Assembly (NCBI GenBank): GCA_024641965.1
Contig: JAHECC010000004.1
Location: forward strand, 1,315-65,314
Length of the DNA stretch: 64,000 bases
Source: Rubrivivax sp.
GTDB taxonomy: Bacteria; Pseudomonadota; Gammaproteobacteria; Burkholderiales; Burkholderiaceae_C
Reading direction: 5' to 3'
Below are positions 1 through 9,513 of this stretch, in pieces (positions within the stretch are counted from its first letter, which is position 1; every line of letters starts with the position of its first letter). The notes under the pieces are model-generated. The model saw nothing but the letters and a program-made list of their open reading frames with translations. It was not told the DNA's origin and made no database searches. Both the position numbers and the translations under genes were made by a program.

Positions 1-1
1 C

Positions 2-964
2 GTGTTCGTCGCCATCCAGGACATGTGGGTGCGCGGCGCGCCGCTGATCGGTGCCACTGCCGCCTACGGCATGGCGCTGCAGGCGAATCGCGACGCCTCG
101 GATGCGGCGCTGGACGGTGCGGCTGCGCGTCTGGCCGTGGCGCGACCGACGGCCGTGAACCTGAACTGGGCCTTGATGCGCATGTCACAGCACCTTTCGC
201 GCCTGCCGGTCGGGCAGCGCGCAACGGCAGCCTGGCGCGAGGCCGACGCCATCGCCGACGACGACGTGCGCACCAACCAGGCCATCGGCATGCAGGGCCT
301 GAGCCTGTTGGCCGATCTGGCGGCGCGGCATGGCCGGCGCATCAACCTGCTGACGCATTGCAACGCCGGTTGGCTGGCCACGGTGGACTGGGGCACCGCG
401 CTGGCTCCGGTCTATCAGGCGCAGGCCGCCGGCATCGACGTGCATGTGTGGGTCGACGAGACGCGACCGCGCAACCAGGGCGCCGGCCTGACGGTGTGGG
501 AGCTGATGCAGCAGGGCGTGCCCTGCACGCTGATTGCCGACAATGCCGGCGGCCACTTGATGCAGCATGGCCAGGTGGACATCGTCATCGTCGGCTGCGA
601 CCGCGTCAGCGCCAACGCTGACGTGTGCAACAAGATCGGCACCTACCTGAAGGCGCTGGCCGCGCGCGACAACGGCATCCCGTTCTATGCCGCGATGCCC
701 CTGTCCACGCTGGACCTGTCGCTGCGCGACGGGCTGCGCGAGATCCCGATCGAGCAGCGCGGTGCGCGCGAGCTGACGCATGTCGCCGGACGCATGGCCG
801 ATGGCGACTGGTGCGAGGTGCAGATCGCGCCCGATGACTGCGTGGTCAACAACCCGGCCTTCGACGTCACGCCTGCAGCGCTGGTGACGGGTCTGATCAC
901 CGAACGCGGCGTGGTCGCTGCCAACGCCGAAGCGCTCTGGGCCATGGCCACGTCCGAGTCATGA
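2..964 (+). CDS. mtnA: S-methyl-5-thioribose-1-phosphate isomerase (5'-truncated by window edge)
   Basis: Translation has MtnA/eIF2B-like motifs ([63 protein letters not shown]); N-terminus outside window. Confidence 0.93.
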   Translation: MFVAIQDMWVRGAPLIGATAAYGMALQANRDASDAALDGAAARLAVARPTAVNLNWALMRMSQHLSRLPVGQRATAAWREADAIADDDVRTNQAIGMQGLSLLADLAARHGRRINLLTHCNAGWLATVDWGTALAPVYQAQAAGIDVHVWVDETRPRNQGAGLTVWELMQQGVPCTLIADNAGGHLMQHGQVDIVIVGCDRVSANADVCNKIGTYLKALAARDNGIPFYAAMPLSTLDLSLRDGLREIPIEQRGARELTHVAGRMADGDWCEVQIAPDDCVVNNPAFDVTPAALVTGLITERGVVAANAEALWAMATSES

Positions 965-1629
965 AAGCAATCGACGACGAGACCCTGCAGCGCGAGCAGG
1001 CTGTCGCGGCATTGCTTCGGCTCGACCGGCTGGGCCTGAACCGCGGCAGCACCGGCAACCTCAGCCTGCGCTGCACGCGCCAGCGGCAGCACGGCATGTT
1101 GATCACGCCCACCGGCATGGGCGCCAACGATCTGCGTGCGGTGGATCTGGTCTGGGTCGGGCCCGAGGGCGAGGTGCAGGGTGATTGGCTGCCCTCGTCG
1201 GAGTGGCATTTCCACCAGGCGATCTACGCCACGCGCGGCGATGTACAGGCCGTCGTGCATACGCATTCGATCCACGCCACCGCGCTGGCCTGCCTGGAGC
1301 GCGAACTGCCGGCGTTCCACTACATGGTGGCGGTGGCCGGCGGCGACACGGTGCCGCTGGCGCCGTACCACGCCTTCGGCAGCGTCGAGCTGTCGCAAGC
1401 GGTCGCTGCCGCGATGAGCAATCGTGATGCCTGCCTGATGTCGCACCACGGGCTGGTCGCCGCCGGCTCCAGCCTGGCGGCGGCAATGAAGGTGGCGATC
1501 GAAGTCGAGGCGCTGTGCGAGATCTATCTCAAGCTGCTGGCGGTGGCCGAGCCGGCAATCCTGAGCGGCGAGCAGATGGCAGAGGTGCTTGCCAAGTTCA
1601 GGCACTACGGGCAGACGCGCCGCGCTTGA
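961..1629 (+). CDS. class II aldolase/adducin family protein (candidate 5-methylthioribulose-1-P / 5-deoxyribulose-1-P aldolase)
   Basis: [37 protein letters not shown] motifs; ATGA overlap with mtnA. Confidence 0.85.
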   Translation: MKAIDDETLQREQAVAALLRLDRLGLNRGSTGNLSLRCTRQRQHGMLITPTGMGANDLRAVDLVWVGPEGEVQGDWLPSSEWHFHQAIYATRGDVQAVVHTHSIHATALACLERELPAFHYMVAVAGGDTVPLAPYHAFGSVELSQAVAAAMSNRDACLMSHHGLVAAGSSLAAAMKVAIEVEALCEIYLKLLAVAEPAILSGEQMAEVLAKFRHYGQTRRA

Positions 1630-2524
1630 GTGCCTGGGGCCAGGTGGCCAGCAGCAGCCCCGTCAGCGCCAGGGCCAGCGCTACGAGATGCAGGCCGCCG
1701 AAGGCCTCGCCCAGGAACAGCACGCCCACCAACGCTGCACTGATCGGTAGCATCACCGTGAACACCCCCGCCTGTGGCGCCGGCACATGGCGCAGCCCCA
1801 TCATCCACAACCACACCGTGATCATGCTGGCGGCGATGGCATAGAACAGCAGCAGTCCCCAGGTCTGCGCGGCCACCGCGCCGAAATCGAAACCCCAGGC
1901 CTGCCACAGGCCGAAGGGCGTGACCAGCGCCAGTCCCCACAGGTTGATCAACGCGCTGATGCGCCGCGGCGACACATTGCCTGTCAGGCGCTTGCCGATG
2001 ACCACGTAGCTGGCCTCGCAGAACACCGCGCCGAGCAGCAGTGCATAGCCAACGTAGCTGGCGGCACCGAGCGTGGCACCGGTCGATTCCTTGGCCAGCG
2101 CCAGCATGGCGATGCCGGCCACGGCGCAGGCGATGGCGATCATCACGCGGCCGCGAATATGCTCGCCGAGGAAGATGCGCGACAGCAGCGCCACCGCCGC
2201 CGGGATGGCCGCCATGACCACGCCTGCGGCCACCGCCGAAGTCAGCGCCACGCCGAAGAGCATGCAGATCGAGAACAGGAAGTTGCCTAGAAAGCTTTCC
2301 CAGAACAGCAGCTTGCGATCGTGTACCGAGAGCGGTGCATCGCCTTCGCGCCGCCGCACCCAGTGCGCCATGGCCACCGCTGCGATGCCGAAGCGCAGCC
2401 AGGCCAGCAGGAACACCGGGAAGGCCGCCAGCAGCAGCTTCGACAACCCGACGTACAGACCGACCACGCCCATGCTGGCGGCCAGGCTGGCATAGGCCAG
2501 CCAGGGCACCGCAGCCGGTCTCAA
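1598..2524 (-). CDS. DMT superfamily EamA-type transporter
   Basis: About 10 hydrophobic segments, C-terminal AALVGVLFLGEAFGGLHLVALALALTGLLL typical of EamA repeats. Confidence 0.85.
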   Translation of the reverse strand: MRPAAVPWLAYASLAASMGVVGLYVGLSKLLLAAFPVFLLAWLRFGIAAVAMAHWVRRREGDAPLSVHDRKLLFWESFLGNFLFSICMLFGVALTSAVAAGVVMAAIPAAVALLSRIFLGEHIRGRVMIAIACAVAGIAMLALAKESTGATLGAASYVGYALLLGAVFCEASYVVIGKRLTGNVSPRRISALINLWGLALVTPFGLWQAWGFDFGAVAAQTWGLLLFYAIAASMITVWLWMMGLRHVPAPQAGVFTVMLPISAALVGVLFLGEAFGGLHLVALALALTGLLLATWPQALKRGASARSA

Positions 2525-2539
2525 ATCGGTGCCTGCGGG

Positions 2540-3904
2540 TCAGAAGGCCGTGGCATATCGCTGCATTTCCCAGTCGCTGACATGCTGCTCGTATTCGGCG
2601 ACTTCGGCACGCTTGAGGCGCAGGAACTCGCTGGTCAAGGTCTCGCCCAATGCGCTGCAGACCAGTCCGTCTGCGGCCAATGCATCGAGTGCCTCGCCCA
2701 GACTGCACGGCAAGGGCTGGATGCCGCGCTCCAGCACCTGTTGCCGCGGCAGATCAAAAAGATCGTCGCTGCAATCCGGCGGGAGCGCGAGTTTGCGATC
2801 GACACCGTCGATGCCGGCGGCAATCAAGGCCGCCGTGGCCAGATAGGGGTTGGCACTGGCGTCCGGCACGCGCCATTCAAAGCGGCCGTGCAGGGTGCGC
2901 AGTGCCGCAGTGCGGTTGTTCGTGCCGTGGGCCGCATACGTGGGTGCCCAGCTCGTGCCCGAGCGCGATCGGCCTAGGCGCAGCCGCTTGTAGGAGTTGA
3001 CCGTGGGCGCTACCAGCGCCGTCAACGCCGCCGAATGCGACAGCACGCCGGCGACAAAATGCTCGCCGATCGGCGAAAGCCGGCGCTCCAGATCGATGCT
3101 GCCGTCGCTGCGGTGTGGCACGAACAGGCATTGCGCATTGTCCGGACGCTTGGGGTTCCAGCCCGACCACAGCGAGACATGGATGTGCATGCCGCTGCCG
3201 GGTTGATCGTAGAAGGGCTTTGGCATCATCGAGAACACCATGCCGCGCGCCTCGGCAAGCGCCTGTGCGGCGAGCTTGAACAGCATCAGGTGGTCGGCAC
3301 TGGCCAGTGCCTCATCGAAACCGAAGTTCACCTCGTATTGACCGTGCGCGTCCTCGTGGTCGATCTGCAGCACATCCAGTCCGCCCTGCACCAGCGCGTC
3401 ATGCAGCGCATGCAGGAAGTCGGTCTGGCGCGCCAGCGACTTGATGTCATAGGAAGGTTTGTCAAGCCGATCCTGCGCGTCGGCGCTGACCCAGCGTTCG
3501 CCCTGCCGGCGCAGCAGGAAGAATTCGGGCTCGATACCGGTGCGCAGGTGCCAGCCGCGTTCCGCCAGGCGCGCCATCGCGCGCTTCAGCACCTGGCGCG
3601 GACAGGCGTCGAAGGGCTGGCCGTTGACGAAACCGTCGCACACCACGCGCGCCACGCCCGGCATCCAGGGCAGCGCGGTGACGGTGCTGGCATAGCCGCG
3701 GGCGAAGTATTCGCTGCGCGGGCCCACGCGAGGCAAGCCCGTGCCGGCGATGGACGGGCCGGCGAAGCCGACGCCATCGGTCAGCAACGGGTCCAGGTGG
3801 GACAGCGGCACGAGCTTGCCCTTGGCCACACCATGCATGTCGGTGAATTGCGCCAGCAGCGTGTGCACGCCTGCATTGCGCAATCGTTCAATCAAGTCCT
3901 TCAT
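2540..3904 (-). CDS. glnT: type III glutamine synthetase-like protein (GlnT family)
   Basis: GS fold motifs: FTDMHGVAKGKLVPL, EPEFFLL, DHEDAHGQYEVNFGFDEAL, GSGMHIHVSLW, NSYKRL. Confidence 0.8.
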   Translation of the reverse strand: MKDLIERLRNAGVHTLLAQFTDMHGVAKGKLVPLSHLDPLLTDGVGFAGPSIAGTGLPRVGPRSEYFARGYASTVTALPWMPGVARVVCDGFVNGQPFDACPRQVLKRAMARLAERGWHLRTGIEPEFFLLRRQGERWVSADAQDRLDKPSYDIKSLARQTDFLHALHDALVQGGLDVLQIDHEDAHGQYEVNFGFDEALASADHLMLFKLAAQALAEARGMVFSMMPKPFYDQPGSGMHIHVSLWSGWNPKRPDNAQCLFVPHRSDGSIDLERRLSPIGEHFVAGVLSHSAALTALVAPTVNSYKRLRLGRSRSGTSWAPTYAAHGTNNRTAALRTLHGRFEWRVPDASANPYLATAALIAAGIDGVDRKLALPPDCSDDLFDLPRQQVLERGIQPLPCSLGEALDALAADGLVCSALGETLTSEFLRLKRAEVAEYEQHVSDWEMQRYATAF

Positions 3905-3964
3905 CGCGGCTCTCCCAGACCGGACCGGTCGGCGTGAGGATGCTACGCCGCGCGGGCACGTTGT

Positions 3965-5356
3965 TCAGAAGGAGACCACCACCGATGCGCCCAGCAGGTT
4001 GTTGTTCTTGCGGTAGCTGCCGTCGCTGACGTACTGGAAGACGTTCAGGTTCGACCAGTCGTAGCGGTATTCGGCCTTGAACATCGTGTAGGGATTGAAC
4101 ACGTAGTTCACGCCGAGCGACAGCGCATAGCGGTTCGCGCCCTCGTTGCAGCCGGCGCCGAAGCTGCCATCGCAACCGAGCGTGCCGTCGGGCCCGATGC
4201 CATTGCCGTAGTCCAAGCCGTAGCCGAGCAGGCCGCCGCCATTGCGCGCGTTGTTGATGAAGTCGAAGCGACCAACGCCTTCGAAGCGCGGCGTGAACTT
4301 GTAGGCCGCCAGCGCCGACAGGCCATACCAGGATGCGGTCTGCAGGTTGTCGTTGACGTCCTTCGTGATCGCTGCGTCCTTCTGATAGCCATAGCTGATC
4401 TGGCCCTGCACCGTCCAGTCGCCACGGATGAAGTAGCCGTCGATCTCGAACAGGCCAAGGTTGGTATTGCCGATGCTGTCGTCAGGCAGGGGATTGACGA
4501 AGTTCGGCGCCTGACCATAGACGCCGGCCAGGCCGAAGCCCTGGTATTCGCCGCGCGCGTAGTCGACGCGGAATGTGACCACCGAGCCCTTGGCCGTCGA
4601 GTAGTTGGCGTTCTGGTTCATCTGCGCCAGCATCGCCTTGGTGATCCACTTGCCGCTGCTGTAGTCGATGCCGGCACCGATGTAGCCGGTGGGCAGCGTG
4701 AAATCGAACAGCAGGTTGTGCGTGATCAGCTTGTTCAGCGTGGGTTGCAGGTACTCGTAGCCCGACCAATCGGGAATCTGGCCGGCGATGAAACGTGTCT
4801 GCAGGTCGGTCAAGGGCACCGAAACGCTGGCCTCGTGAACAATCGAATAACCATCGATCGCCGAACCCACGCCGCGCTGCGGCGCCAGCGTCAGGCGCCA
4901 ACGGGTGCCGTCCTGCATCTCCTTCTGGAAGTCGAGCATGGCCATGCCGATGTACGAGTTCCAGTAGTTGTAGCCATAGTCGGCCACCGAATCCAGGAAC
5001 TGGAAGCCAGCCAGGTCCTGCGCCTGGTTGTAGATGTAGGCGGTCTGCATCTGGCCGCTGACCTTCAGACCCAGAAAGCCGTTGGCTTCGCGTGCGTCTT
5101 CCAGCGCCTCGGTCTTGACCGTCAGGCGGTTCATTTCGGCCACCTGCTCGGGTGTCATGCCCCACTGCGCCCCGGCTGGCTTGGGCGCAGCGGCTTCCTT
5201 GGCCTTGCTTTCCTTGAGCTGCTTTTCCAGGTCGGTCACGCGCTCCTTCAACGCGCGCAATTCGTTCAGGATCTCGGCATTGCTTTGCGCGGCCACCGGA
5301 AAGGCCGCCGCCAAGGCGAATGCGAGCAGGCCGATCTTGCATGGGTTCTTCGTCAT
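3965..5356 (-). CDS. DUF3138-like outer-membrane beta-barrel/porin-like protein
   Basis: Signal peptide (MTKNPCKIGLLAFALAAAFPVAAQ), coiled-coil ELRALKERVTDLEKQLKE, repeated amphipathic strands, C-terminal ...LLGASVVVSF with terminal Phe. Confidence 0.75.
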   Translation of the reverse strand: MTKNPCKIGLLAFALAAAFPVAAQSNAEILNELRALKERVTDLEKQLKESKAKEAAAPKPAGAQWGMTPEQVAEMNRLTVKTEALEDAREANGFLGLKVSGQMQTAYIYNQAQDLAGFQFLDSVADYGYNYWNSYIGMAMLDFQKEMQDGTRWRLTLAPQRGVGSAIDGYSIVHEASVSVPLTDLQTRFIAGQIPDWSGYEYLQPTLNKLITHNLLFDFTLPTGYIGAGIDYSSGKWITKAMLAQMNQNANYSTAKGSVVTFRVDYARGEYQGFGLAGVYGQAPNFVNPLPDDSIGNTNLGLFEIDGYFIRGDWTVQGQISYGYQKDAAITKDVNDNLQTASWYGLSALAAYKFTPRFEGVGRFDFINNARNGGGLLGYGLDYGNGIGPDGTLGCDGSFGAGCNEGANRYALSLGVNYVFNPYTMFKAEYRYDWSNLNVFQYVSDGSYRKNNNLLGASVVVSF

Positions 5357-5402
5357 CGAGGATCTCCTGGGATCGACACAGTGGGGTTCATGGGAAGGGT
5401 GG

Positions 5403-6242
5403 TCAGTTGCGGGCGGCTTCGGCCAGTTCCGCCAGACGTTTGCGTTCGGCATGGGCGATCATGTAGCTGGCCACCAGCACGCCGATGGCGACAATGATGA
5501 CGATCAGCGTAGCCACGGCGTTGACGCTCGGGTTCAGCCCGAGACGTGCGCGTGAAAAGATCACCAGCGGCATCGTCGTTGCACCGGGGCCGGACAGGAA
5601 GGCGGACAGGACGACGTCGTCGAGCGACAACGTAAAGGTCAGCAGCCACGCCGACATCAGCGACTGCGAAATCAGTGGCAGCGTCACCAGCCAGAACACC
5701 TGCGAAGGATGCGCACCCAGATCCATGGCGGCCTCTTCGAGCGAAGGGTTCATCTCCAGCAGGCGTGACTGCACGATCACCGTGGCGTAGGCCATGCCCA
5801 CCAGCATGTGGCCGAGCCAGATGGTCATCATGCCGCGCTCGGGAAAACCGATGGCGCGCTGTACCGACACCAGCATCAGCAACAGCGACAGGCCGATCAC
5901 CACCTCGGGCATGACCAGCGGCGCATTCACCATGCCGTTGAACAGGGTGCGCCCGGTGAAGCGCTTGTACTTGACCAGCGCGAAGGCGGCCAGCGTGCCC
6001 AGCACGACAGACCCACAGGCCGTGAGGAAGGCGATCTTCAGGCTCAGCCACAGGCCGGATTGGATCTCGCGATCCTGTGCCAAGGCTTCGTACCATTTGA
6101 GCGTGAAGCCACGCCAGTGGTTCGGCACGGGCGAGTCGTTGAAGGAATACACGACCAGCGCGACGATCGGGAGGTACAGAAAGACAAAGCCCGCGGAAAG
6201 CCAGCCGCGCGCGAACCAGCGATTGAAGGCGCTGCCGCGCAT
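5403..6242 (-). CDS. potI: putrescine/spermidine ABC transporter permease (PotI-like)
   Basis: Start at MRGSAFNRWF; binding-protein-dependent permease EAAMDLGAHPSQVFWLVTLPLI motif; ATGA overlap with potH. Confidence 0.9.
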   Translation of the reverse strand: MRGSAFNRWFARGWLSAGFVFLYLPIVALVVYSFNDSPVPNHWRGFTLKWYEALAQDREIQSGLWLSLKIAFLTACGSVVLGTLAAFALVKYKRFTGRTLFNGMVNAPLVMPEVVIGLSLLLMLVSVQRAIGFPERGMMTIWLGHMLVGMAYATVIVQSRLLEMNPSLEEAAMDLGAHPSQVFWLVTLPLISQSLMSAWLLTFTLSLDDVVLSAFLSGPGATTMPLVIFSRARLGLNPSVNAVATLIVIIVAIGVLVASYMIAHAERKRLAELAEAARN

Positions 6243-7171
6243 CACCTGTGCCCCTCCTGGGCCTCGGCCTGGTACTTGTTGAAGATCGCCAGCGGCACGA
6301 TGATCAACAGCACCATGACCACGGCCACGCTCGAAGCCATTGGCCAGTCGTTGTTGGAGAAGAACTCGTCCCACATGACGCGGCCGATCATCAGCGTCTC
6401 GGGCCCGCCCAGCAGTTCGGGAATGACGAATTCGCCGATGCAGGGGATGAAGACCAACATCGAGCCGGCAATGATGCCGGCCTTGGACAGCGGTACCGTG
6501 ATCTTCCAGAACGCGGTCCAGGCACTGGCTCCCAGGTCGGATGCCGCCTCGAGCAGGTGCAGATCCATCTTCGCCAGGTTGCCGTAGAGCGGCAGGATCA
6601 TGAAGGGCAGGTAGGTGTAGGTCATGCCCAGCACCAGCGAGAAGGGCGTGTGCATCAGCCGGCCCGGGGCGGTGATCAACCCGGCCGCGGCCAGCAGCTG
6701 GTCGGTGCCGCTGTCGATGATCAGGTCGGCGATGAACCCGCCCTCGCTGAGCAGCCCCTTCCATGCATACACGCGCAGCAGGAACGAGGTCCAGAAGGGC
6801 AGCATCACCAGCATCAGCAGCGTCGGCTGCAGCGTGGACTTCGCGCGTGCCATGAAGTAAGCGAAGGGGTAGCCGAGAGCCAAGCACAGCACGGTCGTCG
6901 CCGCGGCGTATTTCAGACTCGCCAGGTAGGTGCCGACGTACAGGCTGTCCTGGGCGATGAAGGCGTAGTTCGACAGCTTCAGCGTGAGCTGCAGCAATCC
7001 GTCCTCGAAGGTGACCAGGTCCTTGAACTGCACCACCTCCATCACCGAGATGCTGATCTTGAAGACGATCAGGAAGGGCAGCAGGAAGAAGGCCAGCAGC
7101 CAGACCGACGGCAGCGCGATGACCAGCGCCCGCCCGCTGAGCCAGCGCGACTTGAGCTTGGACCCCGTCAT
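6242..7171 (-). CDS. potH: putrescine/spermidine ABC transporter permease (PotH-like)
   Basis: Start at MTGSKLKSRWLSG; EAASDLGASAWTAFWKITVPLS EAA motif. Confidence 0.9.
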   Translation of the reverse strand: MTGSKLKSRWLSGRALVIALPSVWLLAFFLLPFLIVFKISISVMEVVQFKDLVTFEDGLLQLTLKLSNYAFIAQDSLYVGTYLASLKYAAATTVLCLALGYPFAYFMARAKSTLQPTLLMLVMLPFWTSFLLRVYAWKGLLSEGGFIADLIIDSGTDQLLAAAGLITAPGRLMHTPFSLVLGMTYTYLPFMILPLYGNLAKMDLHLLEAASDLGASAWTAFWKITVPLSKAGIIAGSMLVFIPCIGEFVIPELLGGPETLMIGRVMWDEFFSNNDWPMASSVAVVMVLLIIVPLAIFNKYQAEAQEGHR

Positions 7172-8277
7172 TGCATCAGCACCACATGCGCCGTGCGTGA
7201 CCAGTGCGCCCACACCTGGTCGCCCCAGGTCAAGGCGTCTTCGCGCTGCCGCTGCACGTTGGCCTGGCTGATCTTCAGCCGCGCGCCGCTGGGCAGTTCG
7301 AGCTGATAGACCGTGAAACTGCCGAAGTACGACAGTTCCTTGATCGTGCCCTGGACGGTATTGAAGGCGTCTTCGGGCGGCTTGCGCGACAGGTGGATCT
7401 TCTCCGGGCGCAGGGCCACGCTGACCCGCGTGCCGACGCTGCCGGAAATGCCGTGAGCGACGAAGTGCTTGCAATCGGCACCGGCGATCACCGCGTGATC
7501 GGGCGCATCGACCTCGACCTTGCCATCCATCAAGTTGACGTTGCCGATGAAGTCGGCGACGAAGCGCGTCGCAGGTGCTTCGTAGATTTCCGCCGGTGCG
7601 CCCACCTGCAGGAAGCGGCCCTCGCTCATGATGGCGATGCGCGAGGCCATGGTCATGGCCTCTTCCTGATCGTGCGTGACCATGACACAGGTCACGCCCA
7701 CCTGCTCGATGATGTTCACCAGCTCGATCTGCGTTTCCTCGCGCAGCTTCTTGTCCAGCGCACCGAGCGGCTCGTCCAGCAGCAGCAGTTGTGGCTGGCG
7801 CGCCAGGCTTCGCGCCAGCGCCACGCGCTGTTGTTGCCCGCCGGACAACTGGTGCGGCTTGCGCTTGGCGAACTTCTCGAGCTGCACCAGCTTGAGCATG
7901 GCCTCGACGCGCTGCCCCAGCTGGTCGCGCGGCATCGATGCGCGCTTCAGCCCGAAGGCGATGTTCTCCCACACGCTGAGATGGGGAAACAGCGCGTAGT
8001 TCTGGAACATCATGTTCATCGGCCGCTCGTACGGAGGCAGCTTCGCCAGGTCCTTTCCGGCCAGCACGATGGTCCCCTCAGAGGGCTTCTCGAGCCCGGC
8101 CAGCATGCGCAGCAAGGTGCTCTTGCCGCAGCCGGACGAGCCCAGCAAGGCGAAGATCTCGCCCTTGGCGATATCGAGGCTGACATCGTTGACGGCCTTG
8201 TAGCCGTCGAAGTCCTTCGTCAGGTGATCGATGCGCAGGAAGGCCTGATCATGCGTGTCGCGGTCGTTGGCCGCCAT
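7168..8277 (-). CDS. potG: polyamine ABC transporter ATP-binding protein (PotG-like)
   Basis: Walker A GSSGCGKST, signature LSGGQQQRVALARSLA, Walker B LLLLDEPLGALD, TOBE region. Confidence 0.93.
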   Translation of the reverse strand: MAANDRDTHDQAFLRIDHLTKDFDGYKAVNDVSLDIAKGEIFALLGSSGCGKSTLLRMLAGLEKPSEGTIVLAGKDLAKLPPYERPMNMMFQNYALFPHLSVWENIAFGLKRASMPRDQLGQRVEAMLKLVQLEKFAKRKPHQLSGGQQQRVALARSLARQPQLLLLDEPLGALDKKLREETQIELVNIIEQVGVTCVMVTHDQEEAMTMASRIAIMSEGRFLQVGAPAEIYEAPATRFVADFIGNVNLMDGKVEVDAPDHAVIAGADCKHFVAHGISGSVGTRVSVALRPEKIHLSRKPPEDAFNTVQGTIKELSYFGSFTVYQLELPSGARLKISQANVQRQREDALTWGDQVWAHWSRTAHVVLMQ

Positions 8278-8305
8278 CGGCTGTCTCCGTCGAAAGCGGG
8301 TCCGG

Positions 8306-9421
8306 CTACAGGCCGGTCTTGAAGGAGGTGAAGGTGCGCGTCATCAGGCGGCGCAGGTCATTGTTCAAGGACTCCGGCGGCACCATGTTCTTCAGATCGT
8401 TCGGCGCCAGGAACACCGTCGGATTGCTCGCCACTTCGGGCTTGATGAACTTCTTCGACTCGAGATTGGGGTTGGCGTAGAACACCTTGTTCGTCAACGC
8501 AGCGTGCACTTCCGGACGCAGGATGTAGTTGATGAACTTGTGCGCGTTGCCTGGGTGCGCGGCATCGGCGGGAATCACCATCACGTCGAAGAACAACAGG
8601 CCGCCGTTCTTCGGGATCAGGGCTTCGATGTTGTTGCCGGTCTTGCCGTCGATGGCACGCTGGCGCGCGATGTTGATGTCGCCCGACCAGCCCAGCGCCA
8701 CGCAGATCGAGCCATTCGCCAGGTCGTTGATGTAGCCCGAGGAGCTGAACACGGAGATGTAGGGCCGTATTGCCTTCAGCACGTTGCCCGCGGCCGTGTA
8801 GTCGCCCGGGTTCTTGCTGAACGGCGGCTTGCCCAGGTAGTGCAGAGCGGCCGGTATCACCTCGGTGGCCGAATCGAGGAAGGACACGCCGCAGCTCTTG
8901 AGCTTGCTGACGTACTCGGGCTTGAAGATCAGGTCCCAGGCGTTTTCGGGCATCGGCAGCGGCGCGATGGCGGCCTTGACCTTTTCGACGTTGATGCCGA
9001 CCGTGGTGAAACCCCACAGCCAGTTGACCATGTACTGATTGCCCGGGTCGAGCTGGGCCAGTTGCGCCTGCACGGCGGGGTCCAGATACTTGAAGTTGCC
9101 CAGTTGTGCCTTGTCGATCTTGCGCAGCAGGCCGCCATCGATCTGCAGCTTCGCCCAGTTGGACGAAGGCACGACCACGTCGTAGCCGGTCTTGCCGGCC
9201 ACCAGCTTGGCGTGCACGATTTCGTTGTTGTCGAAGTTGTCGTAGCGCACCTTGATGCCGGTCTCCTTCTCGAAGTTGCGGATCGCATCCTCCGAGATGT
9301 AGTCCGACCAGTTGTAGACGTTGAGGATCTTCTCCTCCTCCTGTGCCTGCGCCGTGAACGAGGCAAAGGCAAGCACGGCGGCCAGCAGGGCGACCACGGG
9401 ACGGAGGGAAGGCATGCTCAT
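8306..9421 (-). CDS. potF: polyamine ABC transporter periplasmic binding protein (PotF-like)
   Basis: Signal peptide followed by EEEKILNVYNWSDYISEDAIRNFEKETGIKVRYD, typical PotF/PotD. Confidence 0.93.
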   Translation of the reverse strand: MSMPSLRPVVALLAAVLAFASFTAQAQEEEKILNVYNWSDYISEDAIRNFEKETGIKVRYDNFDNNEIVHAKLVAGKTGYDVVVPSSNWAKLQIDGGLLRKIDKAQLGNFKYLDPAVQAQLAQLDPGNQYMVNWLWGFTTVGINVEKVKAAIAPLPMPENAWDLIFKPEYVSKLKSCGVSFLDSATEVIPAALHYLGKPPFSKNPGDYTAAGNVLKAIRPYISVFSSSGYINDLANGSICVALGWSGDINIARQRAIDGKTGNNIEALIPKNGGLLFFDVMVIPADAAHPGNAHKFINYILRPEVHAALTNKVFYANPNLESKKFIKPEVASNPTVFLAPNDLKNMVPPESLNNDLRRLMTRTFTSFKTGL

Positions 9422-9513
9422 GAACAGGACTCCAAGCGGGGAAAGAGACCGGGCGCTAGTGTAGGGTCGGCGTGGCCACTCGATTGCTGGCGCTGCGCGG
9501 GGTTTTTTGGGCT

